From an uncultured Bacteroidales bacterium (GTDB lineage: Bacteria > Bacteroidota > Bacteroidia > Bacteroidales > Bacteroidaceae), in assembly GCA_902788865.1 (NCBI GenBank), contig CADALZ010000012.1, forward strand, positions 1 through 59,643: a stretch of 59,643 nucleotides of DNA, read 5' to 3'. The notes below the pieces were generated by a model. It was given only the letters and a program-made list of their open reading frames with translations, searched no databases and was not told the DNA's origin. Below are positions 49,600 through 56,829 of the stretch, one piece after another (the stretch's first letter is position 1; every line of letters starts with the position of its first letter). The translations under genes and the position numbers were made by a program.

Positions 49600-49642
49600 C
49601 AACGAAATGTTACCGATGTAAAATTTACGGCCGTAAAATTCT

Positions 49643-51001
49643 ATGAAGAAATTTTATGATAGAGTACGCGAAATGACCGAACTTAGGGAATTACAGCGTC
49701 AGGCGTACAGCGATTATTCCCGATTTGTGGTGCTCACAGGCAGAAGGCGTGTGGGTAAGACAAGCCTTGTATATAGACTTATAAACGAGACTCAGGAAGA
49801 TGCTCCAGGTCTCTATTTCTTTGTTGGCAGAAAGACGGAAACCGTCCTTGTCAGAACCTTTGTGCAGGAAACTCGCGAAAAACTTGGGGAGTTTATCCCA
49901 GATGGAATGAGTTCGTTCCGCGAACTCTTTCAAATGATACTGGAGATTGGAAAGCGAAAGAAGTTCACCCTCTTTATTGATGAGTTTCAGGAGTTTGATA
50001 ATATAAATGCAGGTATCTTCAGCGACATACAGGAACTATGGGACGAATACAAGAAGCAGACAAACGTATGTTTGATTGTGACTGGTTCTATATTCCGCAT
50101 GATGGAAAAGATCTTCAAAGATGAAGAGCAACCCCTCTTTGGCAGGGACGACTGTACCATTAAGCTGAAACCTTTTAATACGGAAACCATAAAAGAAATC
50201 CTAGGTGACAACAAGCCTAACTATACCTCAGAAGATCTTCTGGCTCTCTGGACGATTACTGGTGGTGTGGCACGTTACATAGAACTCCTTATGAACAACG
50301 GATGTACGGACGTCAAAAAGATGATTCACTACGTTTGCTCAAGCGGCGACAGCTACTTTGTGGACGAAGGCAAGAAGATATTAATCCAAGAGTTCGGTAA
50401 GCAGTATGGCACGTATTTCAGCATACTCGACCAGATCGCCCATGGTGATGTTACTCAAAGTGAGATTGAAAGAGCTTTAGGAATGAAAAGCCTCGGCGGA
50501 CAACTGAAGATATTGGAAGAGAAATATGGTATCATCAAGAAGAAGCGTCCGATTGGCGCGAAAGAAGGGAGCCAGACCGTGCGTTATGAGATACAGGACA
50601 ACTTCTTTCGTTTTTGGTTCCGATACATCAACAGATACTCAGCCCTCATTGAATTACAGAATATGCCAGCATTGGAACGTATCATGACCGATGACTATAC
50701 CACATTCTCGGGCATTGCCCTAGAGCGCTGGTTCCGTCAGAAGATGATGGAGAGCTGCCGATACAGGCAGATTGGCGGTTGGTGGCAACCAAATGGCATC
50801 AACTCACAGGGAAACAAAGATGACTTCGAGATTGACATTGTGGCCGAAACTCTTGAAGGCAATGTTGAAGCTTATGAGGTGAAGCGCAATCCTCAGAAGT
50901 ATTCTCCTGCCCGGCTGGAAGAGAAAGTCACCGAAATGAAGCGACACATATTCCGTGGCAAAGAAGTCACAAAGGGTGGCTTATCCATGGAAGATATGTA
51001 A
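49643..51001 (+). CDS. ATPase with C-terminal DUF234 nuclease-like domain
   Basis: The 452-aa protein is an archaeal-type ATPase (STAND/AAA-like). It starts KKFYDRVREMTELRELQRQA and carries Walker A VLTGRRRVGKTSLVYRL and Walker B FTLFIDEFQEFDNI, then the VCLIVTGSIFRMMEK sensor segment. A winged helix (HGDVTQSEIERALGM) follows. The DUF234 domain contains a PD-(D/E)xK-like core, DDFEIDIVAETLEGNVEAYE-VKR, where D/E and the final E-x-K fit nuclease active sites. Related proteins occur as multi-copy accessory genes in Bacteroidetes and archaea; a defence or genome-parasite role has been suspected. It is transcribed alone, ahead of the NADAR gene. Confidence 0.87.
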   Translation: MKKFYDRVREMTELRELQRQAYSDYSRFVVLTGRRRVGKTSLVYRLINETQEDAPGLYFFVGRKTETVLVRTFVQETREKLGEFIPDGMSSFRELFQMILEIGKRKKFTLFIDEFQEFDNINAGIFSDIQELWDEYKKQTNVCLIVTGSIFRMMEKIFKDEEQPLFGRDDCTIKLKPFNTETIKEILGDNKPNYTSEDLLALWTITGGVARYIELLMNNGCTDVKKMIHYVCSSGDSYFVDEGKKILIQEFGKQYGTYFSILDQIAHGDVTQSEIERALGMKSLGGQLKILEEKYGIIKKKRPIGAKEGSQTVRYEIQDNFFRFWFRYINRYSALIELQNMPALERIMTDDYTTFSGIALERWFRQKMMESCRYRQIGGWWQPNGINSQGNKDDFEIDIVAETLEGNVEAYEVKRNPQKYSPARLEEKVTEMKRHIFRGKEVTKGGLSMEDM

Positions 51002-51055
51002 GCGTTGACAAGTTTTTATACAGATAAATTCACACTTATTTTCCCTGCTATTTCA

Positions 51056-51063
51056 TACCTTTG
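51056..51063 (+). promoter_or_regulatory. Putative -7 box of the first NADAR gene
   Basis: TACCTTTG, 11 bp upstream of the ATG at 51075, so the leader would be very short. No clear -33 box. Confidence 0.5.
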
Positions 51064-51074
51064 TCACCAAAATA

Positions 51075-51809
51075 ATGACGAGTATGATGGATTTTAGTAG
51101 AGTAGAACATTACGACGCTGCCTCGCTGAACTGCTATGCATTCTGCAGAGGCACTGATGTGAAAGATGGTATCATCTTGTCGCTCGGCAACATGGTGAGT
51201 GGTTTCCCTTTCCAGCTGAACGGCGTGGAGTTTCAGAACTCAGAATGCGCCTACATCAGTGGCTTGTTTTCAGATAATGACGAAAGGCACTTCGAGCTGC
51301 AGCGCCAGCTGAGGGATTGCACCAATGGACTGATGGCTAAGCGGGCCATCCGCCGCCCTAACAAGCACCTGGCGCGTGCTGATTGGGAGGAGTTCAACAT
51401 ACAGTGGATGCTCTATGTGGTGTGGACCAAGTGCTGCCAGTCGGCCAGCTTCAGGCAGCTGCTCCTCTCCCTTCCTCAGGATGCCGTGATCATAGAGAAC
51501 AGCACCTTTCAAGCTGGTCCTACGGCTACGGTCTGGGGCACGCGCAATGCCGAACTCAAACAGCTGATCAGACAGGCGAAGAAGGAGCTCAAGCTACAGG
51601 GCATGAACAAGGCTGCCATCAAGCGTACCCTCGATAGCCGTCGGCTCGGCGAGTGGAGCAGGATAGGGGCGTTCGTGGGGCAGAACGTCATGGGCAAGAT
51701 CCTGATGCTTTGTCGCGATGCGCTTCGTAACCATCAGGAGCCGACCATCGACTACGATTTGCTGCGTTCTAAGCACATCTATCTTTTAGGTCAACTCCTC
51801 ACATTCTGA
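51075..51809 (+). CDS. NADAR-family protein, paralogue 1
   Basis: The 244-aa protein has the NADAR (YbiA-like) layout: LSLGNMVSGFPFQLNGVEFQ-NSECAYISGLFS, AKRAIRRPNKHLARADWEEF, QWMLYVVWTKCCQS, VIIENSTFQAGPTATVWGTR and GQNVMGKILMLCRDAL. The WGxRN-type turn and the GxNxMGKxLM end are family signatures. NADAR enzymes are N-glycosidases that act on ADP-ribose-linked or riboflavin-precursor substrates, and some remove ADP-ribose from guanine in DNA. This one is longer than the usual 150-180 residues because of a helical insertion near LKQLIRQAKKELKLQ. A paralogue lies at 56819 on the other strand. Confidence 0.8.
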   Translation: MTSMMDFSRVEHYDAASLNCYAFCRGTDVKDGIILSLGNMVSGFPFQLNGVEFQNSECAYISGLFSDNDERHFELQRQLRDCTNGLMAKRAIRRPNKHLARADWEEFNIQWMLYVVWTKCCQSASFRQLLLSLPQDAVIIENSTFQAGPTATVWGTRNAELKQLIRQAKKELKLQGMNKAAIKRTLDSRRLGEWSRIGAFVGQNVMGKILMLCRDALRNHQEPTIDYDLLRSKHIYLLGQLLTF

Positions 51810-51879
51810 GGTCATCAATTTTTTCTCCAGTTGTGGAAATAAATTTTCCCAGTTGGAGAGATAATTTTTGGGCGCCGAG

Positions 51880-52044
51880 CGTTACAGCGTTACAGGCGTG
51901 ACAGCACTTTTTGAAGCCTTCATCCGCAGGTGAGAATAGGGTAAAATTAATTCTATATTTATATTTATATATAAATAAAATATAGACCTCACTCAGCGAA
52001 TAGGTCGAAACTTTGCTGTCACGCCTGCAACGCTGTCACGCTTT
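51880..52044. repeat. Palindromic element with inverted GTCACGC arrays
   Basis: A degenerate GCTGTCAC array in inverse orientation (51880-51907) and one in direct orientation (52015-52043) flank an AT-rich near-palindrome (51953-51987, TCTATATT...ATATAGA). Flanking arms share CCTTCATCCGC-like and GAATAGG-like patches in inverse order. The design matches the 22183-22376 element although the octamer differs. It occupies most of the 312-bp gap after the first NADAR gene; no gene was seen there. Confidence 0.65.
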
Positions 52045-52057
52045 GTATGTTTCGCCC

Positions 52058-52088
52058 TTGCATCATAGGCGTAAATCTGCTAACTTTG
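52058..52088 (+). promoter_or_regulatory. Promoter of the 163-aa/140-aa gene pair
   Basis: TTG at 52058-52060, 20-bp spacer, TAACTTTG at 52081-52088, 33 bp before the ATG. Confidence 0.7.
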
Positions 52089-52121
52089 CACCCTGATATT
52101 TTACTTAATTATTAAATTTTT

Positions 52122-52613
52122 ATGCTTAAAATTATTAAGAGTTTTAAAGACAGGGTGCTGTTTAGCATGCTGTCGAGAGAGTTTTTGGCCGAATATGGCC
52201 GTGTAGAAACCACGAAAGAGCAGCTGGCTCGGAAGCTGAACACAGCGCAGCAGCGCTCCGTGGATAGTTTGGATGATATGGACGACAACACTCTGAAACA
52301 TCTGACAAAGTTGCCTCCAGAGGCAGGACAACTGGGAGTCCTCATCATGACAGAGTATGCACGTACCCTATGTACAGAGAATGATGCACGTGTCATCCAG
52401 CACATGCTCTACACTCTGATACCCAACCCTACGCCAGAGCATCGCCGAGCTATCGAAGGCATCATGAAGGCCTTCATCGACGCCCAGAAGTCTTACCGTG
52501 GCTTCATCCAGAATCAGTTCCAGGCGGGCAGTAACAACATTCTGCTGCAGGGGACGATAGACAATCCTACGTTTAACACTGAAAATCCAGACAGCGATGA
52601 AAGAGAGCAATGA
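52122..52613 (+). CDS. Hypothetical protein, 163 aa, with NxFxxGS tail motif
   Basis: The 163-aa protein is helical up to residue about 135 and ends with IQNQFQAGSNNILLQGTIDN followed by PTFNTENPDSDEREQ. I do not recognise the family. The tail pattern I-x-N-x-F-x-x-GS-x5-QG-x-I-x3-F recurs near the N-terminus of the next protein, suggesting a shared beta-type interaction element. The gene overlaps the next by 17 bp, so both are translated together. It lies between the palindromic element and the VirE operon. Confidence 0.6.
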   Translation: MLKIIKSFKDRVLFSMLSREFLAEYGRVETTKEQLARKLNTAQQRSVDSLDDMDDNTLKHLTKLPPEAGQLGVLIMTEYARTLCTENDARVIQHMLYTLIPNPTPEHRRAIEGIMKAFIDAQKSYRGFIQNQFQAGSNNILLQGTIDNPTFNTENPDSDEREQ

Positions 52614-53019
52614 AGATAACGCCCGCGTGATACATAATCACTTTGAGACAGGCAGTCAGACACAAGTCATACAGGGCCATATCAGCGGAGCCATCTTCGC
52701 CATGCCCGGAGCTACCGTCAACCAGTACACCACAGCTAGCCAGTCGGCGACAGAGGCAGAGCCAGCGCCCGAGCAGCCGGCAGATGCCGAGGCGCTGCAG
52801 CATCTGCTACCGCTGTTCTATGGCGAGCGCAAGGCAGCGGCCGACTTTCTCAAGGCCATCGCCGGAGCTAAGGATAAGCAGATCACCCAGCTGGTGAACA
52901 AGCTGGTGGCAGAAAACATCCTCTCACAGGCCTCCTGTCACCGTGACCTGTGGCAGATCCTAAGCCGCTACGGCCTCTATCATGCCACGGAGAGCAACTG
53001 GAATATGCAGGTAAAGTAG
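52597..53019 (+). CDS. Hypothetical protein, 140 aa, with NxFxxGS head motif
   Basis: The 140-aa protein begins with IHNHFETGSQTQVIQGHISG followed by AIFAMPGATVNQ, then a low-complexity Ala/Glu/Pro linker (residues about 47-65). A C-terminal helical domain ends the protein (LLPLFYGERKAAADFLKAIA, KLVAENILSQASCHRDLWQI). The head motif is shared with the tail of the preceding protein. The C-terminal part looks like a compact helical fold, possibly nucleic-acid or protein binding. No family was recognised. It is translationally coupled to the 163-aa gene. Confidence 0.6.
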   Translation: MKESNEDNARVIHNHFETGSQTQVIQGHISGAIFAMPGATVNQYTTASQSATEAEPAPEQPADAEALQHLLPLFYGERKAAADFLKAIAGAKDKQITQLVNKLVAENILSQASCHRDLWQILSRYGLYHATESNWNMQVK

Positions 53020-53036
53020 CATTTCGGAAGCTTGAA

Positions 53037-53084
53037 TTTGTACAAGAACTTGTATTGCGCTTGTTCTTTCTTGTAAGTACTTGT
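53037..53084 (+). promoter_or_regulatory. Phased TTGT iterons upstream of the VirE operon
   Basis: TTGT cores begin at 53038, 53050, 53061, 53071 and 53081, spaced 12, 11, 10 and 10 bp. Four are preceded by C (CTTGT). The first is part of the palindrome TTGTACAA. Copies on one face of the helix directly before a promoter look like an operator or iteron array for a DNA-binding protein. Confidence 0.5.
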
Positions 53085-53110
53085 GATTCAATTATTTGTG
53101 TGATAAATTG

Positions 53111-53142
53111 TTTGGTTGGTTCATTCCCTTGTCCTAACTTTG
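53111..53142 (+). promoter_or_regulatory. Promoter of the P5/VirE/DUF5675 operon
   Basis: TTTG at 53111-53114, 20-bp spacer, TAACTTTG at 53135-53142, 88 bp before the first ATG. The leader from 53150 holds AAAGGC but no other clear feature. Confidence 0.7.
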
Positions 53143-53230
53143 CGTCATCAAAATCGGGGACGTGAAAAGGCACGCCCTTCAGTACAGAGGATATATGTGA
53201 CATCCGGCTGACTGAGAATGACAATAAGTT

Positions 53231-53638
53231 ATGACAAGAGGAATGAAAATCAACAACCCCTGCTGCATCCGCCTCACCAAAACCGAGTGGCTGGGACAGG
53301 TGATGAACCCCACGGAGAAAGCATTCGTCACCTTCAAAGACCGCATCTATGGCTACCGCGCCGTCTTCGTGATATTGCGCACCTACATCGGCCACGGACA
53401 CGACACCATCGGAAAGATCATCCGCCGCTGGGCACCCGACGTGGAGAACGACACCCAAGCCTACATCAACTACGTGAGCCGCACCACAGGCATCAAGGCC
53501 GACCGCGTATTACGCTTCACCGATCGCACCGAACTCATCACCATCGTGCGCAGCATGATTCAGGTAGAAAGTGCCTACATCGAGAAGAACATCACCTTAT
53601 TACAAGCCGCCTATGAGCTGGCAAACTTTACCCGCTGA
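53231..53638 (+). CDS. NNPxxIR-motif protein (phage structural protein P5-like)
   Basis: The 135-aa protein opens MKINNPCCIRLTKTEWLGQV (after three extra residues) and continues FVTFKDRIYGYRAVFVILRT, TIGKIIRRWAPDVEND and TQAYINYVSRTTGI. This order is that of the NNPGNIR proteins annotated as structural protein P5 in Bacteroidetes and phages, thought to relate to peptidoglycan or virion functions. The usual Gly after NNP is Cys here. It is the first gene of an operon with VirE/DUF3987 and DUF5675, a set that looks derived from a phage or plasmid. The molecular role is not established. Confidence 0.7.
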   Translation: MTRGMKINNPCCIRLTKTEWLGQVMNPTEKAFVTFKDRIYGYRAVFVILRTYIGHGHDTIGKIIRRWAPDVENDTQAYINYVSRTTGIKADRVLRFTDRTELITIVRSMIQVESAYIEKNITLLQAAYELANFTR

Positions 53639-53643
53639 TCCCT

Positions 53644-53982
53644 ATGAAGAAGAATCCAGAAAACGGTGCTGTGACCCAGAAAGGCACAGCCATCTACGAA
53701 GAGAACCAGTATTTCTCATTTACTCCCAAGAAGACCGTGGCAGGAAGTGTGAAACGCTTCACCCACTACGGCGTAGCTCAGCAGCTCACCACGGGCGCCT
53801 TCCACTTCGAGTCGAAGCCTCGCTACCGCTCACAGAGCACCCTGATCAAGAAAGTGGCGCATGGCAGACTCTCGGCCACGAAGGACAATGCCACGCTGCT
53901 CACGCTGAAAGTCTATGAGGTAGAAGGACTCGATGCCGAGACAGTGATGCTGAAAGAAGTGATGGAGGTTTTTCAGCGATGA
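53644..53982 (+). CDS. Hypothetical protein, 112 aa, VirE operon
   Basis: The 112-aa protein (AIYEENQYFSFTPKKTVAGS, VKRFTHYGVAQQLTTGAFHF, HGRLSATKDNATLLTLKVYE) is predicted beta-rich and basic. I do not recognise the family. It starts 5 bp after the P5-like gene and its stop overlaps the VirE start by 4 bp, so it is translated in step with both. A DNA-binding or accessory role in the VirE-type system is possible, but nothing in the sequence proves it. Confidence 0.6.
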   Translation: MKKNPENGAVTQKGTAIYEENQYFSFTPKKTVAGSVKRFTHYGVAQQLTTGAFHFESKPRYRSQSTLIKKVAHGRLSATKDNATLLTLKVYEVEGLDAETVMLKEVMEVFQR

Positions 53983-56282
53983 GTTGTTATCAGGTAACCA
54001 CACGCGGCGGGGCGAAAGTGATGCGCCCCATCGCCACCGCGGAAGAATACCGCAAGCTACGTCACACCCTACGTCAGATGCAACTGGTGCGCATGGCGCG
54101 CCGAGGCACCATGCTGAAACTCGAAGACGGTACCCAGCAGCCCGCCAAGAGTCGACTGGTGCAGATGAACTACAGCTGCCTGCCCGCCGATGAGGCTGGC
54201 CACCTCAAGGGCAGCACGCACCTCAGTGGCAGCGTGGGCATGGACATCGACCTGCATCAGAAAGACTTCCCTTCGCAGGAGGCGTTTGATCAGCGGGTGG
54301 CAGAGATCCCGCAGCAGGTGCTCGGCAAGAAGGAGGAGTTGGGCCTGCTCATGCTGGAGCGCAGTGCAGGGGGCTTCGACGATGACGGTCAGCCCAAGGC
54401 CGGCTACCACCTTGTGTTTCGTCGCCGCCCCGATCTCACTCAGGAGGAGAATCTGAAGTGGGCCAGTGATCTGCTGGGCGTGGAGTTCGACAAGGGAGCC
54501 AAAGACATCACCCGCGTGTTCTATACCACTACGGCCAGCGAGGAAGACTTGCTCTACCTCGATGCAGATTTGTTCTGCAACGAGGAATGCAAAGATGCGA
54601 AAATGCAAATAGGCCAAGAAGAGGTGCCGCCGAGAATCAACGGAGATAATTCTCAATCTTCAATTCTCAATCCTCAATTAAACTACCGCTCCCTCCCTTA
54701 CGCCCGCATCATCGCCAAGTATTGGGAACTATACAACGATGGGCATGAGCCTTGTAGAGGCGACCGCAACACCAAGACCTACCAGCTGGCCATGCACCTG
54801 GCACCTATCTGCGACTACAATCAGCAGCAGTTGGAAGCGGTGATTCCGCCCTACGACGGATTCCCCGAAGCAGAGTGGCGCACCACCATCGCCAACGGAC
54901 TGAAAGATGCCCCTAAGCAGATCACTCCGCAGATGGAAAAGGTGCTCAAGCAGTTGCGCTCAGAGCAGAAACTCACCATCCTGGGCGGCAGTGTGGCGGC
55001 CGACGGTACCGCTCTGCTTCCCCAGTTGCCTGCTACGCTGCCTCTGGTGCTGCAACTCATCTGCTCCCTCGTCCCTACCAAGCTGAAAGCCATGGTGATA
55101 GAGAGCATCTGGCCAGCCGTCTGCGCCCATCTCCAAGGTGTGATGTTCCGATATACCGACGGCGTGCTGCACGAGCCAAACATCAGCTCGCCCCTCATCG
55201 GTAGGCAGAGCATCGGTAAGGGCCATGTGAACCAACCTATCGAGCACCTGTTGGCCGACATTACCCAGCGCGACCGACTGGCTGAAAGTCGCCTGCAGGA
55301 GTGGCGAAGGAACAACCAGGGCAAGGGTGCCTCAAAAGACCGACAGCCCCGACCGCTCGATATCTGCATCCAGCGACTGGACGATGACCTCACAAACGCC
55401 GCCTTGGCCCAAGCCCTCATCGATGCCGAGACCAATGGCAACCGCCGCATCATCACGAAGGTGGATGAGATAGAGATGCTCAACAAGGTGGGCAATGGCA
55501 AGAACGCCGATGTGGCACTGCTGGTGCGCTATGGCTTCGACACCGCTCGCTGGGGGCAGCGCCGTGTGGGACTGGAGAGCGTGAGTGGATCCTACGCCGT
55601 GCGCTGGGTATGGAATGCTTCCTGCACACCCAAGGCCATGCGCCGCTTCATCACCGACCGTTGGGTATCCGATGGTTCCCTATCGCGTCTCAATCTCAAC
55701 GCCCTGCTGCTCTCTCCCGATGACCGTGAGCAACCCGTGGTGGGCGAGTACGACGAGGCGTTCGATGCCCAGCTCAAACCCTATGTCGATTTGCTGAATG
55801 CCGCCAGCGGACGGGTGGACTGTGAGGAAGCCAACGCCCTGGCTAAGCAACTGATCGATGAGCATGCCCATGTGGCCGACCTCTGCGACAGTGAAGGCTA
55901 CCGTGTGTTCTCCTACCGCGCAGTGGTGATTGGTTGGCTCAAGGCCTGCATGCTCTACATCATGAATGATTACCGCTGGGATCCGTCCATCGAGACCTAT
56001 GTGCGCTACTCCGTCCAGCGTGACATGTGGCTCAAGATGTACTACTTCGGGGAGCAGATTGAGCAGGAGTTCCAGGAAGAAGTCACCAACACCCATCATA
56101 CGGTGAGCGACCTGCTGGCACCGCTGCCAGAGAGCTTTACCTACGAGCAATATCTGCAGGTGCGCTTAGAACAAGGGCGTACGGGCGATCCGCGCAATGC
56201 CCTGCGCACGTGGAAGCATCGTGGCTACATCATCTACGACGAGACCACCAAGTTGTGGCGCAAGACAGGAGGTAAGGCATGA
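53979..56282 (+). CDS. VirE-type fusion protein (BT4734/VirE_N plus DUF3987)
   Basis: The 767-aa protein combines the N-terminal VirE_N/BT4734 module (residues about 1-205, with GSVGMDIDLHQ, MLERSAGGFDDDGQPKAGYH and VFYTTTASEEDLLYLDADLF), a helical PriCT-like part (LPYARIIAKYWELYNDGHEP to about residue 330) and a DUF3987 P-loop domain. The P-loop is PLIGRQSIGKGHVNQPI near residue 410, followed by RLDDDLTNAALAQAL and a winged C-terminus. The two parts are separate genes in the dnaK element (5899 and 6494). Residues about 204-235 between them are encoded by iterated intergenic-type repeats. A primase/helicase-like function in replication of a mobile unit is inferred. Confidence 0.82.
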   Translation: MSCYQVTTRGGAKVMRPIATAEEYRKLRHTLRQMQLVRMARRGTMLKLEDGTQQPAKSRLVQMNYSCLPADEAGHLKGSTHLSGSVGMDIDLHQKDFPSQEAFDQRVAEIPQQVLGKKEELGLLMLERSAGGFDDDGQPKAGYHLVFRRRPDLTQEENLKWASDLLGVEFDKGAKDITRVFYTTTASEEDLLYLDADLFCNEECKDAKMQIGQEEVPPRINGDNSQSSILNPQLNYRSLPYARIIAKYWELYNDGHEPCRGDRNTKTYQLAMHLAPICDYNQQQLEAVIPPYDGFPEAEWRTTIANGLKDAPKQITPQMEKVLKQLRSEQKLTILGGSVAADGTALLPQLPATLPLVLQLICSLVPTKLKAMVIESIWPAVCAHLQGVMFRYTDGVLHEPNISSPLIGRQSIGKGHVNQPIEHLLADITQRDRLAESRLQEWRRNNQGKGASKDRQPRPLDICIQRLDDDLTNAALAQALIDAETNGNRRIITKVDEIEMLNKVGNGKNADVALLVRYGFDTARWGQRRVGLESVSGSYAVRWVWNASCTPKAMRRFITDRWVSDGSLSRLNLNALLLSPDDREQPVVGEYDEAFDAQLKPYVDLLNAASGRVDCEEANALAKQLIDEHAHVADLCDSEGYRVFSYRAVVIGWLKACMLYIMNDYRWDPSIETYVRYSVQRDMWLKMYYFGEQIEQEFQEEVTNTHHTVSDLLAPLPESFTYEQYLQVRLEQGRTGDPRNALRTWKHRGYIIYDETTKLWRKTGGKA
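54588..54680. repeat. Iterated repeats inside the VirE-type gene linker
   Basis: TGCAAAGATGCGAAAATGCAAAT (split as TGCAAAGA, TGCGAAAA, TGCAAAT) at 54588-54610 matches the inverse of the GCATTTTT array. TCTCAAT/CTTCAAT/CTCAATC units at 54651-54680 match the TTGAGA family. Both are in frame. Confidence 0.6.
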
Positions 56283-56665
56283 GGTTGGTATTGACGCGTC
56301 AGTACGTCTCCGAGCATGTGGCCGGCGGGGTGATCACTATCGGCAACCGAGAAGTCTGCCATACCATCGAGCATCACACGGCCAAGATGCTCCCGTCTGG
56401 CGAATACTCGGTGAAGATCCTCCGCCAGCCATCGCCCTTCTCTAGGCGTATGCCCTGCATCCTGCGCTTAGAGCAAGGCAAGGTGCCGCTGGGGGTGATA
56501 CAGTGGGGCAACGGGGTACATTCCCTAACCGACGGCAGCATCATCGTAGGTCAGCGCACCTGTCGCGACCTCGTGATCCATAGCCGCACCTTCTTCGCCC
56601 GCCTCTACAGCCGTCTGGCGAAGTGCCAGCGCCGCCATGAGCCCATCACTTTGGTGATAGTTTAG
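56279..56665 (+). CDS. DUF5675-family protein
   Basis: The 128-aa protein (VITIGNREVCHTIEHHTAKM, LPSGEYSVKILRQPSPFSRR, GVIQWGNGVHSLTDGSIIVG) matches the DUF5675 pattern. In that family a product-like GxY-x-V strand and a GN-x-h-x-D/S-x-GxIxVG segment are conserved. These small proteins are frequent in phages and in VirE clusters. A relation to L,D-transpeptidase-like or lysis proteins has been suspected, without proof. It overlaps the VirE stop by 4 bp and ends the operon. Its stop codon TAG lies in GTTTAGG, the unit of the following heptamer array. Confidence 0.72.
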   Translation: MRLVLTRQYVSEHVAGGVITIGNREVCHTIEHHTAKMLPSGEYSVKILRQPSPFSRRMPCILRLEQGKVPLGVIQWGNGVHSLTDGSIIVGQRTCRDLVIHSRTFFARLYSRLAKCQRRHEPITLVIV

Positions 56666-56800
56666 GGTGAATAGTTTAGGGTTTAGGGTGAATGGTTTAG
56701 GGCTCTAAACTCTAAGCTCTAAACCCTAAACTCTAAACTCTAAACCCTAAACCCTAAACGTTGAACATTAATTTTTTGCATTTTTGCATTTTTTAATTTA
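56660..56800. repeat. Composite heptamer array after DUF5675
   Basis: GTTTAGG and GTGAATG units run from the DUF5675 stop codon. They switch at 56703 to the inverse units CTAAACY, forming a large possible hairpin. The series continues with GTTGAAC/ATTAAT and GCATTTTT units. It forms the junction between the VirE operon and the convergent NADAR gene and may act as a terminator. Confidence 0.75.
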
Positions 56801-56829
56801 TGGCTTGCCGTATTTGCTCTAAACCAGCA
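56764..56829. repeat. Direct repeat flanking the NADAR cassette, copy 1
   Basis: AACATTAAT, GCATTTTTGCATTTTTT, AATTTATGGCTTGCCGTA, TTTGCTCTAAACCAGCA. It is nearly identical to copy 2 at 57695-57769, which has an extra CTCTAAA unit and ACGG instead of ATGG. Confidence 0.75.

Noticed and set aside
52010-52044. tRNA or small RNA in the 51810-52121 gap
   Set aside because: No cloverleaf or conserved tRNA boxes; the secondary structure comes from the inverted octamer arrays.
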